Source: CmP2 sp052084925
Lineage (GTDB): Bacteria; Actinomycetota; Actinomycetes; Actinomycetales; Micrococcaceae
Assembly: GCA_052084925.1 (NCBI GenBank)
Contig: JBQDEV010000009.1
Location: forward strand, 1-64,000
Reading direction: 5' to 3'
Length of the DNA: 64,000 bases
Shown: piece by piece, positions 16,770-25,048 of the stretch
How the letters are laid out: each line of letters opens with the position of its first letter
Numbering within the stretch: the first letter of the stretch is position 1
The notes under the pieces: generated by a model
What the model was told of the DNA's origin: nothing
The model's input: only the letters and a program-made list of their open reading frames with translations
Databases searched by the model: none
Program-made: the position numbers and the translations under genes

Positions 16770-18416
16770 ATGACGAGAGATCCCTTTCTTCGCTCAGAAC
16801 GGACGCTCAGGGCACTGACTCAACTTGCCGAGCGCGACACGCTCGTCGTTTACTGTGGCGCAGGCGTAACTCGGGACCGAACCGGTCTGGGGTGGAACGA
16901 ACTTGTATCTGAGGTATTTCGAGGAGTGCGCGCGGAACAAGGCGATCGACACGTTGCCAACGAAAAAGCGATTGAAATCGCGCTTGCACTTCCCCACTAC
17001 GAGCCGGTGCATAAGGCTTCGGTCGTGGCACAAGCAGGGCTCTCTGAAGTCGACTCGGAGAGCACCTTACTGGCCCCGTTTCTCAGTCGCGCTCTCTACC
17101 GCAAGCACGGATGGAGCCAGGGGCGGCTTCTGCGAAATATTGCCGAACTCGCTACATTTACGGCGGGCTTCGGTCAGGATGTTTCACTGATCACGACGAA
17201 CTACGACGACTACATTGATCGCGAACTCATTGCCTTCATTAATGAGTATTATCAGGACCCTAACGACACGATCCCAGGGGTCACCCTTGACGTGCTCGGA
17301 GAATCACCACCCCGGCGAGTGATTCGTGCGGCTTCGGAAGGAGCCGGGACGATCGTCGTGCATCACATTCATGGGCGTGTGGACAGCGACACTAGTCAGC
17401 CAAGTGGTGAGATTGTTTTCTCGGAGAGCTCGTACTCCTCAGCACGTGAGCGCACCGTTGACTTCCTCGCTCGGCAATTCAGCGCCACTTCTGCTTTCCT
17501 TTCTGTTGGTGCGAGTCTGAACGACGCGCCGCTCATTGAAGCTCTTTTCCAATCGGAACGACGACGAGGGCGTGACGGTGAATCGTCCGTAAAGGTCGCA
17601 GTCTTGACTCCTGGCCCCGGCGGGAGGGAAGAGCAAGAGGCGCATTTGACCTTCTCAGCGCTGAGAGGTGAACACCTCGGTATGGAGATACTTACGGCAG
17701 AGAGTTACTCGCAGATTGCGCAGTTCGTAGAAGAACTCCGAGTGTGTAAAGTCCTGCAGGAGCGGCAGCTGCTCAATCGATTCGTATCCACAGCCAGCTA
17801 CCCTTTCGCCCTTCAGTCTTGGTGGGAGAAATGGAGTGCGTCTTCGTGGAGCACGGATCATGACGAGCATCATCGCGAAGTTCGTAACTATCTCGACTAT
17901 TTGTCGAGCGAACTGGCTGCTCAAGGAACTAATGCATCCAAAGATGAAGTGCTGCGCCTGGAAGTGTGGATTCGGCGCGACCCTTCCGTTGCACGGGACA
18001 GCCGCCATCTCACGCAATATGCCAATTCCACGGGACCCTTGTATGAGATCCCGGCCCTCAGACGGGAGCGAATTGAATCCCCGTCGAACGTCGCGTCCGT
18101 TCGTGCTTTCACCTCAGGTAAGCCGCTATTGCAAGGGCTTAGTGAGCTTGATTATCCAGACCAGGCAAGCCGATGGAAGTCCTTTCTGTCGGTCCCGATC
18201 TCGTGGGATATGGACCTCGAATACGAGGACTTTCGGGTCCTGCGAACGGTCCCGGTTGGAGTTGTGACATTGGCATCCACACTTCCCCTTACGTCCGACG
18301 AGAACCAGGAAATCGCGTGCTTCGCCCAGCCGGCACTATCAGTCCAGGATTATCAGCGATATCTCACTGAGATGGAGGATTTGGGCACGTTGATCGTCGA
18401 TACACGAACCCCGTGA
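16770..18416 (+). CDS. SIR2-domain protein with GAF-like C-terminal domain, candidate anti-phage NADase
   Basis: A 548-residue protein. Residues about 20-310 are a SIR2_2-type domain: nucleotide-binding GAGVT (30-34) with GLGWNELV, TTNYD (142-146, Asn144), HHIHG (198-202, His201) and GASLND (247-252). These match the active-site Asn and His of SIR2 NADases such as ThsA and DSR proteins. The C-terminal part (about 375-548) follows a GAF-like pattern: VASVRAFTSGKPL, then RWKSFLSVPI, then VPVGVVTLAS. No membrane segment is seen. The GC content is clearly below the flanking genes, it sits between unrelated core genes and it ends at a T-tract terminator, all signs of a transferred defence gene. 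By analogy it would deplete NAD+ after the C-terminal domain senses infection. Enzyme activity and sensing are inference. Confidence 0.85.
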   Translation: MTRDPFLRSERTLRALTQLAERDTLVVYCGAGVTRDRTGLGWNELVSEVFRGVRAEQGDRHVANEKAIEIALALPHYEPVHKASVVAQAGLSEVDSESTLLAPFLSRALYRKHGWSQGRLLRNIAELATFTAGFGQDVSLITTNYDDYIDRELIAFINEYYQDPNDTIPGVTLDVLGESPPRRVIRAASEGAGTIVVHHIHGRVDSDTSQPSGEIVFSESSYSSARERTVDFLARQFSATSAFLSVGASLNDAPLIEALFQSERRRGRDGESSVKVAVLTPGPGGREEQEAHLTFSALRGEHLGMEILTAESYSQIAQFVEELRVCKVLQERQLLNRFVSTASYPFALQSWWEKWSASSWSTDHDEHHREVRNYLDYLSSELAAQGTNASKDEVLRLEVWIRRDPSVARDSRHLTQYANSTGPLYEIPALRRERIESPSNVASVRAFTSGKPLLQGLSELDYPDQASRWKSFLSVPISWDMDLEYEDFRVLRTVPVGVVTLASTLPLTSDENQEIACFAQPALSVQDYQRYLTEMEDLGTLIVDTRTP

Positions 18417-18430
18417 CCAACGAGAAGAGC

Positions 18431-18464
18431 GGGAACAAACTGGCGGTTCTCCCTGATTTTTCTT
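18431..18464 (+). terminator. intrinsic terminator after the SIR2 gene
   Basis: An imperfect hairpin GGGAAC...GTTCTCCC (18431-18453) is followed by TGATTTTTCTT (18454-18464). It begins 14 bp after the SIR2 stop codon. Confidence 0.55.
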
Positions 18465-18492
18465 GACACCGCGGAAATCCGCGGCTTATGGT
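18463..18492 (+). promoter_or_regulatory. promoter with a palindrome filling the spacer
   Basis: A perfect -35 TTGACA (18463-18468) and a -10 TATGGT (18487-18492) are 18 bp apart. Sixteen of the 18 spacer bases are the perfect dyad CCGCGGA-AA-TCCGCGG (18469-18484). A repressor bound there would block RNA polymerase. The expected transcription start is at about 18499-18500, exactly on an ATG. Confidence 0.6.
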
Positions 18493-18499
18493 CCATGGC

Positions 18500-18676
18500 A
18501 TGTTCTGGCTCACAGCACCGGCGTCGCAACGGTCGCAGTGCTGTGCGTCTCGGGAGCCCGATGCGGTGTTCCTGGTGCGGAATCTGAGCAGAACCTTCCC
18601 GGTGCGTCCCACCGCGGGCTACGAGAACGATTCCTGGTCGGGTGAGGCCATCGGCTGGTGGGGCGGCGAGCCCTAA
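18500..18676 (+). CDS. possible leaderless 58-residue protein
   Basis: ATG at 18500 falls at the predicted start site of the TTGACA/TATGGT promoter. The 58-codon frame has mostly G or C in third positions (about four of five codons), as expected of genes here. The product has a Cys-Cys pair near residue 14 and a tryptophan/glycine-rich end (SWSGEAIGWWGGEP). It is followed by a hairpin with TTTT at 18714-18738. I do not recognise it. It could be a leader peptide controlling the downstream transporter operon, a small regulator or a chance frame. Confidence 0.4.
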   Translation: MFWLTAPASQRSQCCASREPDAVFLVRNLSRTFPVRPTAGYENDSWSGEAIGWWGGEP

Positions 18677-18713
18677 ACGGCGCCCGGAGTAGTGACTTCT
18701 GTCCGCTCCGCTA

Positions 18714-18771
18714 CGATCCGATGGCACCGGATCGTTTTCCTCCTCGACGCCCGACCGAACCGGGCGTCGAG
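18714..18771 (+). terminator. two tandem hairpins in the leader of the choline-sulfate operon
   Basis: Hairpin 1: CGATCCG (18714-18720) with CGGATCG (18728-18734), followed by TTTT. Hairpin 2: an 11-bp perfect stem CTCGACGCCCG (18743-18753) with CGGGCGTCGAG (18761-18771) and a 7-nt loop. They separate the small frame at 18500 from the transporter start at 18870. They may end the short transcript or act as an attenuator. The remaining leader to 18869 shows only the SD AGAAGGGGAGA. Confidence 0.5.
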
Positions 18772-18869
18772 TCACCCACTCGCAACCACCTCGCACCCGA
18801 TCGTGAACCGTGCTGCCGTGACGCGCTGAGTCCGTCGCCGGTCCCCGGTCAGAAGGGGAGACGACCGTC

Positions 18870-20834
18870 ATGTCCGAGAAACCGACCGAGCGCCCGCGCG
18901 CCAAGAAACCGCCCCTGGGCACCTCACTGGGTAGCCTGCACCGCGACGCCCCCGAATACCCGCACGACACCCACCCGATTCTGGTGCCCGGCATCGCCAT
19001 CGACGACCAGCGCCGGCGCTACACGATCGACAAGCTGGTCTTCGCCGTCGCCGGCACCCTCACCGTGGCCTTCGTGATCTGGGGGATCGCTTCGCCCGAG
19101 GGAGTGGCAGAGGTCGCCCAGACTGCTTTTAGCTGGGCCACTACCCGGCTGGGCTTTATGTTTAACATCGTCGCCATCGTGGTGCTGATCGCACTGGTGG
19201 GGATGGCGCTGTCCCCGTACGGACGGATCACCCTGGGCAAGGATGGGGAGAAGCCCGAGTTCAGCACGTTCTCCTGGACCGCGATGCTCTTCGCCGCTGG
19301 GCTAGGGGTGGCCGTGCTGTTCTGGGGACCCTCCGAGCCGCTGGGCTACTTCATCACCCCACCCCCGATGACCTCCGAACCGGAGACGGTGCAGGCGCTG
19401 CACACCGCGATGGCCCAGATGTACTACCACTGGGGTCTGCACGCCTGGGCCATCTATGCCCTGGTGGGCGGGGCGGTGGCCTATTCGGCGTACCGGCGCG
19501 GGCGCTCGCTGCTGATGTCCTCGATCTTCCGCACCTTGTTCGGCAAGCGCCAGACCGAGGGGTTCGCGGGCAAGTTGGTGGACATCTTCGCCATCATCGC
19601 CACCCTGTTCGGTACGGCTGCTGCCCTGGGTATTGCGGCGATGCAGATCGGCACCGGGGTCTCGATCGTGGCCGGGGTGGGCGAGCTGACGAACGGCTTG
19701 CTCGTCGTCATCATCGCCATTCTGACCTGCGGGTTTGTGCTCTCGGCGGTGTCCGGGGTGGCCCGGGGCATCCGGTACCTGTCGAACATCAACATCGTGC
19801 TCACCATTGGGATGATCATGCTGGTGCTGTTCCTGGGCCCGACGCTGTACCTGTTGAACCTGCTGCCCTCGGCGGTGATGGAGTACTTCGGGAGCCTGTT
19901 CCAGATGATGGGCCGATCACTGTCCTGGGGTGCGGAGACCCAGGAGTTCCAGTCGGTGTGGACCGTGTACTACTGGGCGTGGTGGATCTCGTGGTCGCCG
20001 TTCGTGGGCATCTTCATCGCCCGCATCTCGCGCGGGCGCAGCATCCGGCAGTTCATCTTCGGAACGATCCTGGTGCCCTCGTCGCTGCTGTTCATCGCCT
20101 ACGGGATTATGGGCGGCACCTCGATCTGGATGTACCGCGAAGGGCTGCCCGGGTTCACCGATGATATGCCCGCGCCGCAGGTGCTGTTCACGATGATCGA
20201 CAACCTGCCGTTCGTGGACTGGCTGCCCTATGTGGTGCTGGCGATCCTGGCGATCTTCTTCATCACCGCGGCCGACTCGGCGTCGATTGTGATGGGCATG
20301 CTCTCCACCCAGGGGGACCAGTACCCGAAGAAATGGGTGGTGGTGTTCTGGGGGCTGGTGATGTCCGGGATCGCCGTGGTGATGCTGCTGCTCGGGGACG
20401 CGACCGCCCTGGAAGGGCTGCAGCAGCTGGTGATCGTGACGGCGGTGCCGTTCGCGCTGGTGCTGATCCTGGCTATTGTTGCCTGGTTCCGGGAGCTGCG
20501 TACCGACCCGGCCGCGCTGCGGATGCACTACGCGGGTGCTGCGCTGAACAACGCGGTGACGGAGGGGGTGGACCGGTTCGGCGATGACTTCGCGCTCGAG
20601 GTGGTGCCCGCCCAGGACGGCCACGGGGCCGGAGCTGATATTGATTCGACGGATGACAGCTACACCGAGTGGTATCAGCGCACCAACGAAGAAGGCGAAC
20701 CGGTGGGCTTCGACTTCGAGACCGGGGAATGGGCTGACGGTTATGACCCGGAGACCGGGGAGATCTCCACCGTGACGGTGGTCGACGCCGATGGTGAGGC
20801 CGATCGTGAGCCGAAGACGCAGGAGGGGGAATAG
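18870..20834 (+). CDS. BCCT-family transporter (choline/choline-O-sulfate or betaine)
   Basis: A 654-residue secondary transporter with 12 predicted membrane segments (about 50-540) and a long acidic C-terminal tail. Family signatures are YYHWGLHAWAIYALVGGAVAYSAYRRG and the substrate-site region VYYWAWWISWSPFVGIFIARISRGR, with the aromatic tryptophans of BCCT helix 8. The start ATG follows a strong AGAAGGGGAGA. The gene leads an operon with choline sulfatase (2 bp gap) and a formylglycine-generating enzyme, so choline-O-sulfate or choline is the likely substrate. The acidic tail (about residues 580-654, DIDSTDDSYTEWYQRTNEEG) may sense osmotic conditions as in BetP/BetT-type carriers; this is inference. 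Confidence 0.92.
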   Translation: MSEKPTERPRAKKPPLGTSLGSLHRDAPEYPHDTHPILVPGIAIDDQRRRYTIDKLVFAVAGTLTVAFVIWGIASPEGVAEVAQTAFSWATTRLGFMFNIVAIVVLIALVGMALSPYGRITLGKDGEKPEFSTFSWTAMLFAAGLGVAVLFWGPSEPLGYFITPPPMTSEPETVQALHTAMAQMYYHWGLHAWAIYALVGGAVAYSAYRRGRSLLMSSIFRTLFGKRQTEGFAGKLVDIFAIIATLFGTAAALGIAAMQIGTGVSIVAGVGELTNGLLVVIIAILTCGFVLSAVSGVARGIRYLSNINIVLTIGMIMLVLFLGPTLYLLNLLPSAVMEYFGSLFQMMGRSLSWGAETQEFQSVWTVYYWAWWISWSPFVGIFIARISRGRSIRQFIFGTILVPSSLLFIAYGIMGGTSIWMYREGLPGFTDDMPAPQVLFTMIDNLPFVDWLPYVVLAILAIFFITAADSASIVMGMLSTQGDQYPKKWVVVFWGLVMSGIAVVMLLLGDATALEGLQQLVIVTAVPFALVLILAIVAWFRELRTDPAALRMHYAGAALNNAVTEGVDRFGDDFALEVVPAQDGHGAGADIDSTDDSYTEWYQRTNEEGEPVGFDFETGEWADGYDPETGEISTVTVVDADGEADREPKTQEGE

Positions 20835-20836
20835 AA

Positions 20837-22393
20837 ATGACACCGCAGACGGAGAACCGACCGACCCGACCGAACATTGTGGTGATCCAGGCGGACCAGA
20901 TGGCGCCCCAGGCGCTCGGAGCCTACGGCGATGCCGCCGCGCTCACCCCGCACATGGATGAGATCGCCGCCGAGGGCGCGGTGTTTGATCGCGCCTACTG
21001 CAACACCCCACTCTGTGCGCCGTCGCGCGCCTCGATGATGACGGGGCGGCTGCCCTCGGCGATCGGCTGCTTCGACAACGGGGACGACTTCGCGGCCTCT
21101 GAGCCGACGTTCGCGCACCGGCTGCGCGCCGTCGGCTATCACACCGCACTGATCGGGCGGATGCACTTCATCGGGCCCGACCAGGAGCACGGGTTCGAGC
21201 AGCGGCTCACCACCGACGTGTACCCGGCGGACCTGGACATGGTGCCCGACTGGAACCGGCGGCTGGATGACCGGCTGCAGTGGTACCACGATGCGGATTC
21301 CGTGTTCACCGCCGGGGTGTCGAAGGCGACCGTGCAGCAGGACTTCGACGACGAGGTGGGGTTCCGGGCGCTGCGCCACCTCAACGACCGGGTGCGGGCC
21401 AACCAGGCCGCGGGGGAAGACCAGCCGTTTCTGATGGTGACCTCGTTCATCCACCCGCATGATCCCTACGAGCCACCGCGGGAGCACTGGGACCGGTTCG
21501 ACGGGGTGGAGATCCCGGCGCCGGCGCACCCGGAGGTGCCCGATGTGGCGCAGGATCCGCATTCGCACCGGCTGCGGCAGATGAGCGGGTTCGATCAGCG
21601 CGAGCCCAGCGCGGACGACGTGCAACGGGCGCGGCGCGCTTACTATGCGGCGGTCAGCTACATCGACGACCATGTGGGGCGGATTCGGGCGCGGTTGGCG
21701 GAGCTGGGCCTGGCCGAGAACACGGTGGTGATTGTGACCAGCGACCACGGGGACATGCTCGGCGAGAAGGGCCTCTGGTACAAGATGTCGCCCTATGAGC
21801 AGTCCGCGCGGGTGCCGCTGATGATCACCGGGCCGCAGGGACTGATTCCGCGGGGCCGGTATGCGAACCCGGTGTCGCTGATCGACCTGATGCCGACCCT
21901 GGTGGAGCTGGCCGGGGCGGGCGACGCGCCGAAGTCGACGGGGCTCTCGCTGCTAGAGAGCGCGCGGCGGGAGACCTCGGGGGAGGCCGCGCCGCAGGAC
22001 CGCGACGTGGTGATCGAGTACCTGGCCGAGGGCACGCTGCGTCCGCAGTTGACCCTGGTGCGCGGGGAGCTGAAGTACGTGGTGTGCCCCGGGGATCCGG
22101 AGCAGCTGTTTGATCTGAGCGTGGACCCGGACGAGCTGGTCAACCGTGCGGCGGACGCGGAGTATGCCGAGTCCGTGGCGGAGCTGCGGGGAGCGCTGGA
22201 CGAGCGCTACGACCTGGAGGCGCTAGAGGCACGGGTTCTTGCCAGCCAATCGAGCCGACGGCTGGTGCAGACCGCGCTGGCTCAGGGGCAGGTGCGGCAC
22301 TGGGACTTCATCCCCGACCCCGAGCAGCGCTATGTGCGCGGGGACTTCTGGAACGCGCTGGGGTACGGCAAGATCGCGGACTCCTCGCGATGA
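20837..22393 (+). CDS. betC: choline sulfatase
   Basis: Hydrolyses choline-O-sulfate to choline and sulfate. A 518-residue type I sulfatase with the formylglycine signature CAPSRASMMTGR, Cys60 being the residue to be converted. Metal ligands are present in VIQADQM near the N-terminus and in SDHGDMLGEKGLWYK. The block HGFEQRLTTDVYPADL and the C-terminal tail QTALAQGQVRHWDFIPDP are characteristic of choline sulfatases. The start is 2 bp after the transporter stop with AGGAGG in the end of that gene. The stop overlaps the next ATG by 4 bp (ATGA), so expression with its activating enzyme is coupled. Confidence 0.92.
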   Translation: MTPQTENRPTRPNIVVIQADQMAPQALGAYGDAAALTPHMDEIAAEGAVFDRAYCNTPLCAPSRASMMTGRLPSAIGCFDNGDDFAASEPTFAHRLRAVGYHTALIGRMHFIGPDQEHGFEQRLTTDVYPADLDMVPDWNRRLDDRLQWYHDADSVFTAGVSKATVQQDFDDEVGFRALRHLNDRVRANQAAGEDQPFLMVTSFIHPHDPYEPPREHWDRFDGVEIPAPAHPEVPDVAQDPHSHRLRQMSGFDQREPSADDVQRARRAYYAAVSYIDDHVGRIRARLAELGLAENTVVIVTSDHGDMLGEKGLWYKMSPYEQSARVPLMITGPQGLIPRGRYANPVSLIDLMPTLVELAGAGDAPKSTGLSLLESARRETSGEAAPQDRDVVIEYLAEGTLRPQLTLVRGELKYVVCPGDPEQLFDLSVDPDELVNRAADAEYAESVAELRGALDERYDLEALEARVLASQSSRRLVQTALAQGQVRHWDFIPDPEQRYVRGDFWNALGYGKIADSSR

Positions 22394-23340
22394 GCGCCTG
22401 CTGTGGGCCGGACCGGGGCGCGCGTGAGGCTCCCGGGCCGGGCGGGGATACTGACGTCGACGTCGACGTCGACGTCGAGGTTGAGGCGGCGGCTGCGGCC
22501 GATCCGGTGGTGGCGGCGCTGGCCGAACAGGCGCCGGACCAGCTGCGGGTGCTCGGGCTGTCCGGCGGGACGTACCGGAGGGGCAGCGAAGACCCGGAGG
22601 CATACCGGCAGGATCACGAGGGGCCGGTGCGGGACTGCACGGTGGCGCCGTTTGCGTTGGGGGAGGCGACGGTGATCAACGCGGAGTTTGCGGTGTTTGT
22701 CGCCGCCACCGGGCACCGAACCGACGCCGAACGGCACGGTGACTCACTCGTGTTCGCCGGGCTGCTGCCGGAGTCGCTGCGCGGGCGTAGCCCCGCCGTC
22801 GTCGAGACCCCCTGGTGGCGCCGGGTGACCGGGGCGAGCTGGCTGCATCCTGAGGGGCCGGGATCCTCGGTGGTGGAGCGGGGCGAGCATCCGGTGGTGC
22901 ATGTGTCCCGGAAGGACGCCGAGACCTATGCGCGCTGGGTCGGCGGCCGGCTGCCCAGTGAGGCCGAGTGGGAGTTCGCCGCCCGCGGCGGGCTGGATCA
23001 GCAGCCTTACCCGTGGGGCGCGGTATTCGAGCCGGAGGGGGTGCCGCGGATGAACACGTTTCAAGGAGCGTTCCCCGACGCCCCGACCGCGCTGGTGGGG
23101 ACGGCGCCGTCGCGGTGGTTCGCACCGAACGGGTACGGGCTGCACCAGATGACGGGCAACGTATGGGAGTGGACCTCCGGGGTGTTCAGCGACGCCGACC
23201 CCCGGCCCGTGCTGCGCGGGGGCTCCTACCTCTGCCACGACTCCTACTGCCGCCGGTATCGGACCTCGGCCCGCACCGCGACCACCGCCGACACCTCGCT
23301 GGGACACACCGGGTTCCGGATCGCCGTCGACACTGACTAG
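22390..23340 (+). CDS. formylglycine-generating enzyme (sulfatase maturation)
   Basis: Copper-dependent oxidase that converts the sulfatase cysteine to formylglycine in the cytosol. A 316-residue FGE-sulfatase domain protein: GGTYRRGSEDPEAYRQDHEGP, then HPVVHVSRKDAETYARWVGGRLPSEAEWEFAARGG-type core, GNVWEWTSGV and the active-site pair Cys282 and Cys287 in SYLCHDSYC. The sulfatase partner is the gene immediately upstream with a 4-bp overlap. The N-terminal 45 residues are an unusual acidic extension with four Asp-Val pairs encoded by a hexanucleotide repeat. Its closeness to one sulfatase suggests a dedicated partner. Confidence 0.92.
   Translation: MSACCGPDRGAREAPGPGGDTDVDVDVDVEVEAAAAADPVVAALAEQAPDQLRVLGLSGGTYRRGSEDPEAYRQDHEGPVRDCTVAPFALGEATVINAEFAVFVAATGHRTDAERHGDSLVFAGLLPESLRGRSPAVVETPWWRRVTGASWLHPEGPGSSVVERGEHPVVHVSRKDAETYARWVGGRLPSEAEWEFAARGGLDQQPYPWGAVFEPEGVPRMNTFQGAFPDAPTALVGTAPSRWFAPNGYGLHQMTGNVWEWTSGVFSDADPRPVLRGGSYLCHDSYCRRYRTSARTATTADTSLGHTGFRIAVDTD
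22453..22476 (+). repeat. (GACGTC)4 hexanucleotide repeat in the FGE gene
   Basis: Four perfect GACGTC copies encode Asp-Val pairs near the N-terminus. Copy-number change would keep the frame, so it would alter only linker length. Confidence 0.8.
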
Positions 23341-23347
23341 TTGCGGG

Positions 23348-24748
23348 TTAGCCCGCCAGCAGCGTCTCTAGCCGGGCGGCCAGGGCCAGCAGTTGTGCCT
23401 CGGTGCCCGGCCGGCCGATGGCCTGCACTGACCAGTTCATCCCGTCCTCGTCGGTGAGTACCGGCACGGAGATGGCGGGCAGGCCCATCACGTTCACCAT
23501 GGAGGTGTAGGGGGTGAACTGGCACTGGTAGACGTAGTCGTCGTCGGGCTCGCGCGCGGTGAAGGCGCCGATCGCCGGGGGCGCGAAGGCCAGCACCGGG
23601 GTGAGCACGATGGAAGCGGCCGCCAGCTGACGGCGGGTATCCGCAGCCCAATCGGTGAGTCGCTGCTCGGCCTCGGCCAGAAACTGAGGGGTGTAGCCGC
23701 GGGCCAGGTTCAGGAAGTGGGCGGCCAGTGGCTCCATCTTCTCCTCGGCGCCCTCAGGTAGCGGGGCCTGGGCGAGCCCGGAGGTCCACACGGTGCGGAA
23801 GTCCTCGTGATAGCCGGGCCGATAGTCCAGCTCGAGCTCGGACACCCGGTGCCCATCGCCGGAGAGGAGCGTGACCGCCCGGGTGAGCGCCTCGACCGCC
23901 CCGCGGGACAGGGTGATCTCCAGATCGGGGTGGAAGGGCGACGCCGTCGTCCAGCCGATGCTAGTGGGAGCGATTCCCTGACGGGCCGCGCGGCGGGCGG
24001 TGTCCAGGTAGTAGCCGGTGGTGGCGGTGGGGTCGGACATCGCGTCGAAGAGCAGCGCGGTGTCGGCCGTGGTGCGCCCGAGCGGGCCGTTGACGCCGAG
24101 GTTGCGCACCGTGTCGCGCTGGTCATCCGTGGGTAGAGTGCCGCGGCCGGGCTTCAGCCCGACAATGCCACAGGCAGCCGCCGGGATGCGGATTGAGCCG
24201 CCGCCGTCGGAACCGGGGGCCACCGGGAGCATGCCGGAGGCGACAGCAGCCGCCGCACCACCCGAGGAGCCGCCGGCGGTGCGGGTGGGGTCCAGCGGGT
24301 TGCGAGCCGGCGGGGAGAGGCGGTTCTCCGAGTGCGGGGGCAGCCCAAATTCCGGGGTGGTCGTGGTGCCCATGAACACCGCGCCGGCCAGACGCAGCGC
24401 GGCCGGCAGCGGGTCGTCCTGGGTGGCCGGGGGCGCATCCTGGAACACCCGGGAGGCGAAGGTGGTGGGCACCCCCTGCACCGCGGTGAGGTCCTTGAAC
24501 CCCACCGGCAGCCCATGCATCGGGCCGGAACGGCGCGGATCGGCGGCGTGCTCGGCGTCGAGCTGACGGGCCCGCTCCAGGGCCAGGTGCTGGGTGACGG
24601 TCATGAACGCGCCCAGGTGCGGGTTCTTCTCATCGACCACCGTCAGAAAATGCTCGGTGACCTCGACGGCGGTGCGTCGTCCAGCGGCGAGATCATCGCG
24701 CAACTCGACGGCGGAGGGGTAGGTCGCTGCTCTCGGGGCGTCGCTCAT
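23348..24748 (-). CDS. amidase-signature family hydrolase
   Basis: A 466-residue enzyme that hydrolyses an amide, substrate unknown. It has the Ser-Ser-Lys triad context: lysine in LPVGFKDLTAVQGVPTTFAS, the glycine/serine loop TAGGSSGGAAAAVASGM and the nucleophile segment GSDGGGSIRIPAA. The ATG at 24748 is chosen because a TACAGT box lies 6 nt upstream (leaderless pattern). The longer open frame to 25039 covers the small plus-strand gene and does not match the family. It converges on the FGE gene with a 7-bp gap. Similar monofunctional amidases include 6-aminohexanoate-cyclic-dimer and indoleacetamide hydrolases. Confidence 0.9.
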   Translation of the reverse strand: MSDAPRAATYPSAVELRDDLAAGRRTAVEVTEHFLTVVDEKNPHLGAFMTVTQHLALERARQLDAEHAADPRRSGPMHGLPVGFKDLTAVQGVPTTFASRVFQDAPPATQDDPLPAALRLAGAVFMGTTTTPEFGLPPHSENRLSPPARNPLDPTRTAGGSSGGAAAAVASGMLPVAPGSDGGGSIRIPAAACGIVGLKPGRGTLPTDDQRDTVRNLGVNGPLGRTTADTALLFDAMSDPTATTGYYLDTARRAARQGIAPTSIGWTTASPFHPDLEITLSRGAVEALTRAVTLLSGDGHRVSELELDYRPGYHEDFRTVWTSGLAQAPLPEGAEEKMEPLAAHFLNLARGYTPQFLAEAEQRLTDWAADTRRQLAAASIVLTPVLAFAPPAIGAFTAREPDDDYVYQCQFTPYTSMVNVMGLPAISVPVLTDEDGMNWSVQAIGRPGTEAQLLALAARLETLLAG

Positions 24749-24867
24749 GCCCCCACTGTATCGGCCACGCTTCGCGGTGCCTGTGGATATGTCAGGGCAG
24801 CCCACCGCAGGCGCAGGTATGGTGATAGTGAGTGATTTTGCGGGGCCGATCGGAAGGACCGTGGGGC

Positions 24868-24984
24868 ATGAGCAAGAACAAGGATGAACTGGCCATCGAC
24901 GCCGCGCTGGGCGCCTGGGCGGACCGAGGATTCGACGGTGAAGAATACGTCGAAGGCCTCCGCTCCGACGAACGACTTCGCTGA
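24868..24984 (+). CDS. 38-residue small acidic protein
   Basis: Encodes a 38-residue product with GGAAGGA about 10 nt before the ATG and coding-like third positions. The sequence (ALGAWADRGFDGEEYVEGLRSDERL) is helical and acidic and resembles the C-terminal end of small antitoxins, but the similarity is too short to name a family. No partner toxin is adjacent. A possible -10 lies in TATGGTGATAGT upstream. It ends 65 bp from the end of the convergent MFS gene. Confidence 0.45.
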   Translation: MSKNKDELAIDAALGAWADRGFDGEEYVEGLRSDERLR

Positions 24985-25002
24985 ACGCGCCGTTGCGGCG
25001 GA

Positions 25003-25040
25003 TGTGGGGCGGCCTGGCTCGCAGCACAGGTAGCCCCACA
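25003..25040. terminator. weak hairpin between small ORF and MFS gene
   Basis: TGTGGGGC (25003-25010) pairs with GCCCCACA (25033-25040) over a 22-nt loop in the convergent gap. No T-tract. Confidence 0.3.
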
Positions 25041-25048
25041 CCCGTCGA

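Noticed and set aside
23807..24835. Plus-strand open frames within the amidase gene
   Set aside because: They are shadows of the amidase with no SD and no recognisable product.
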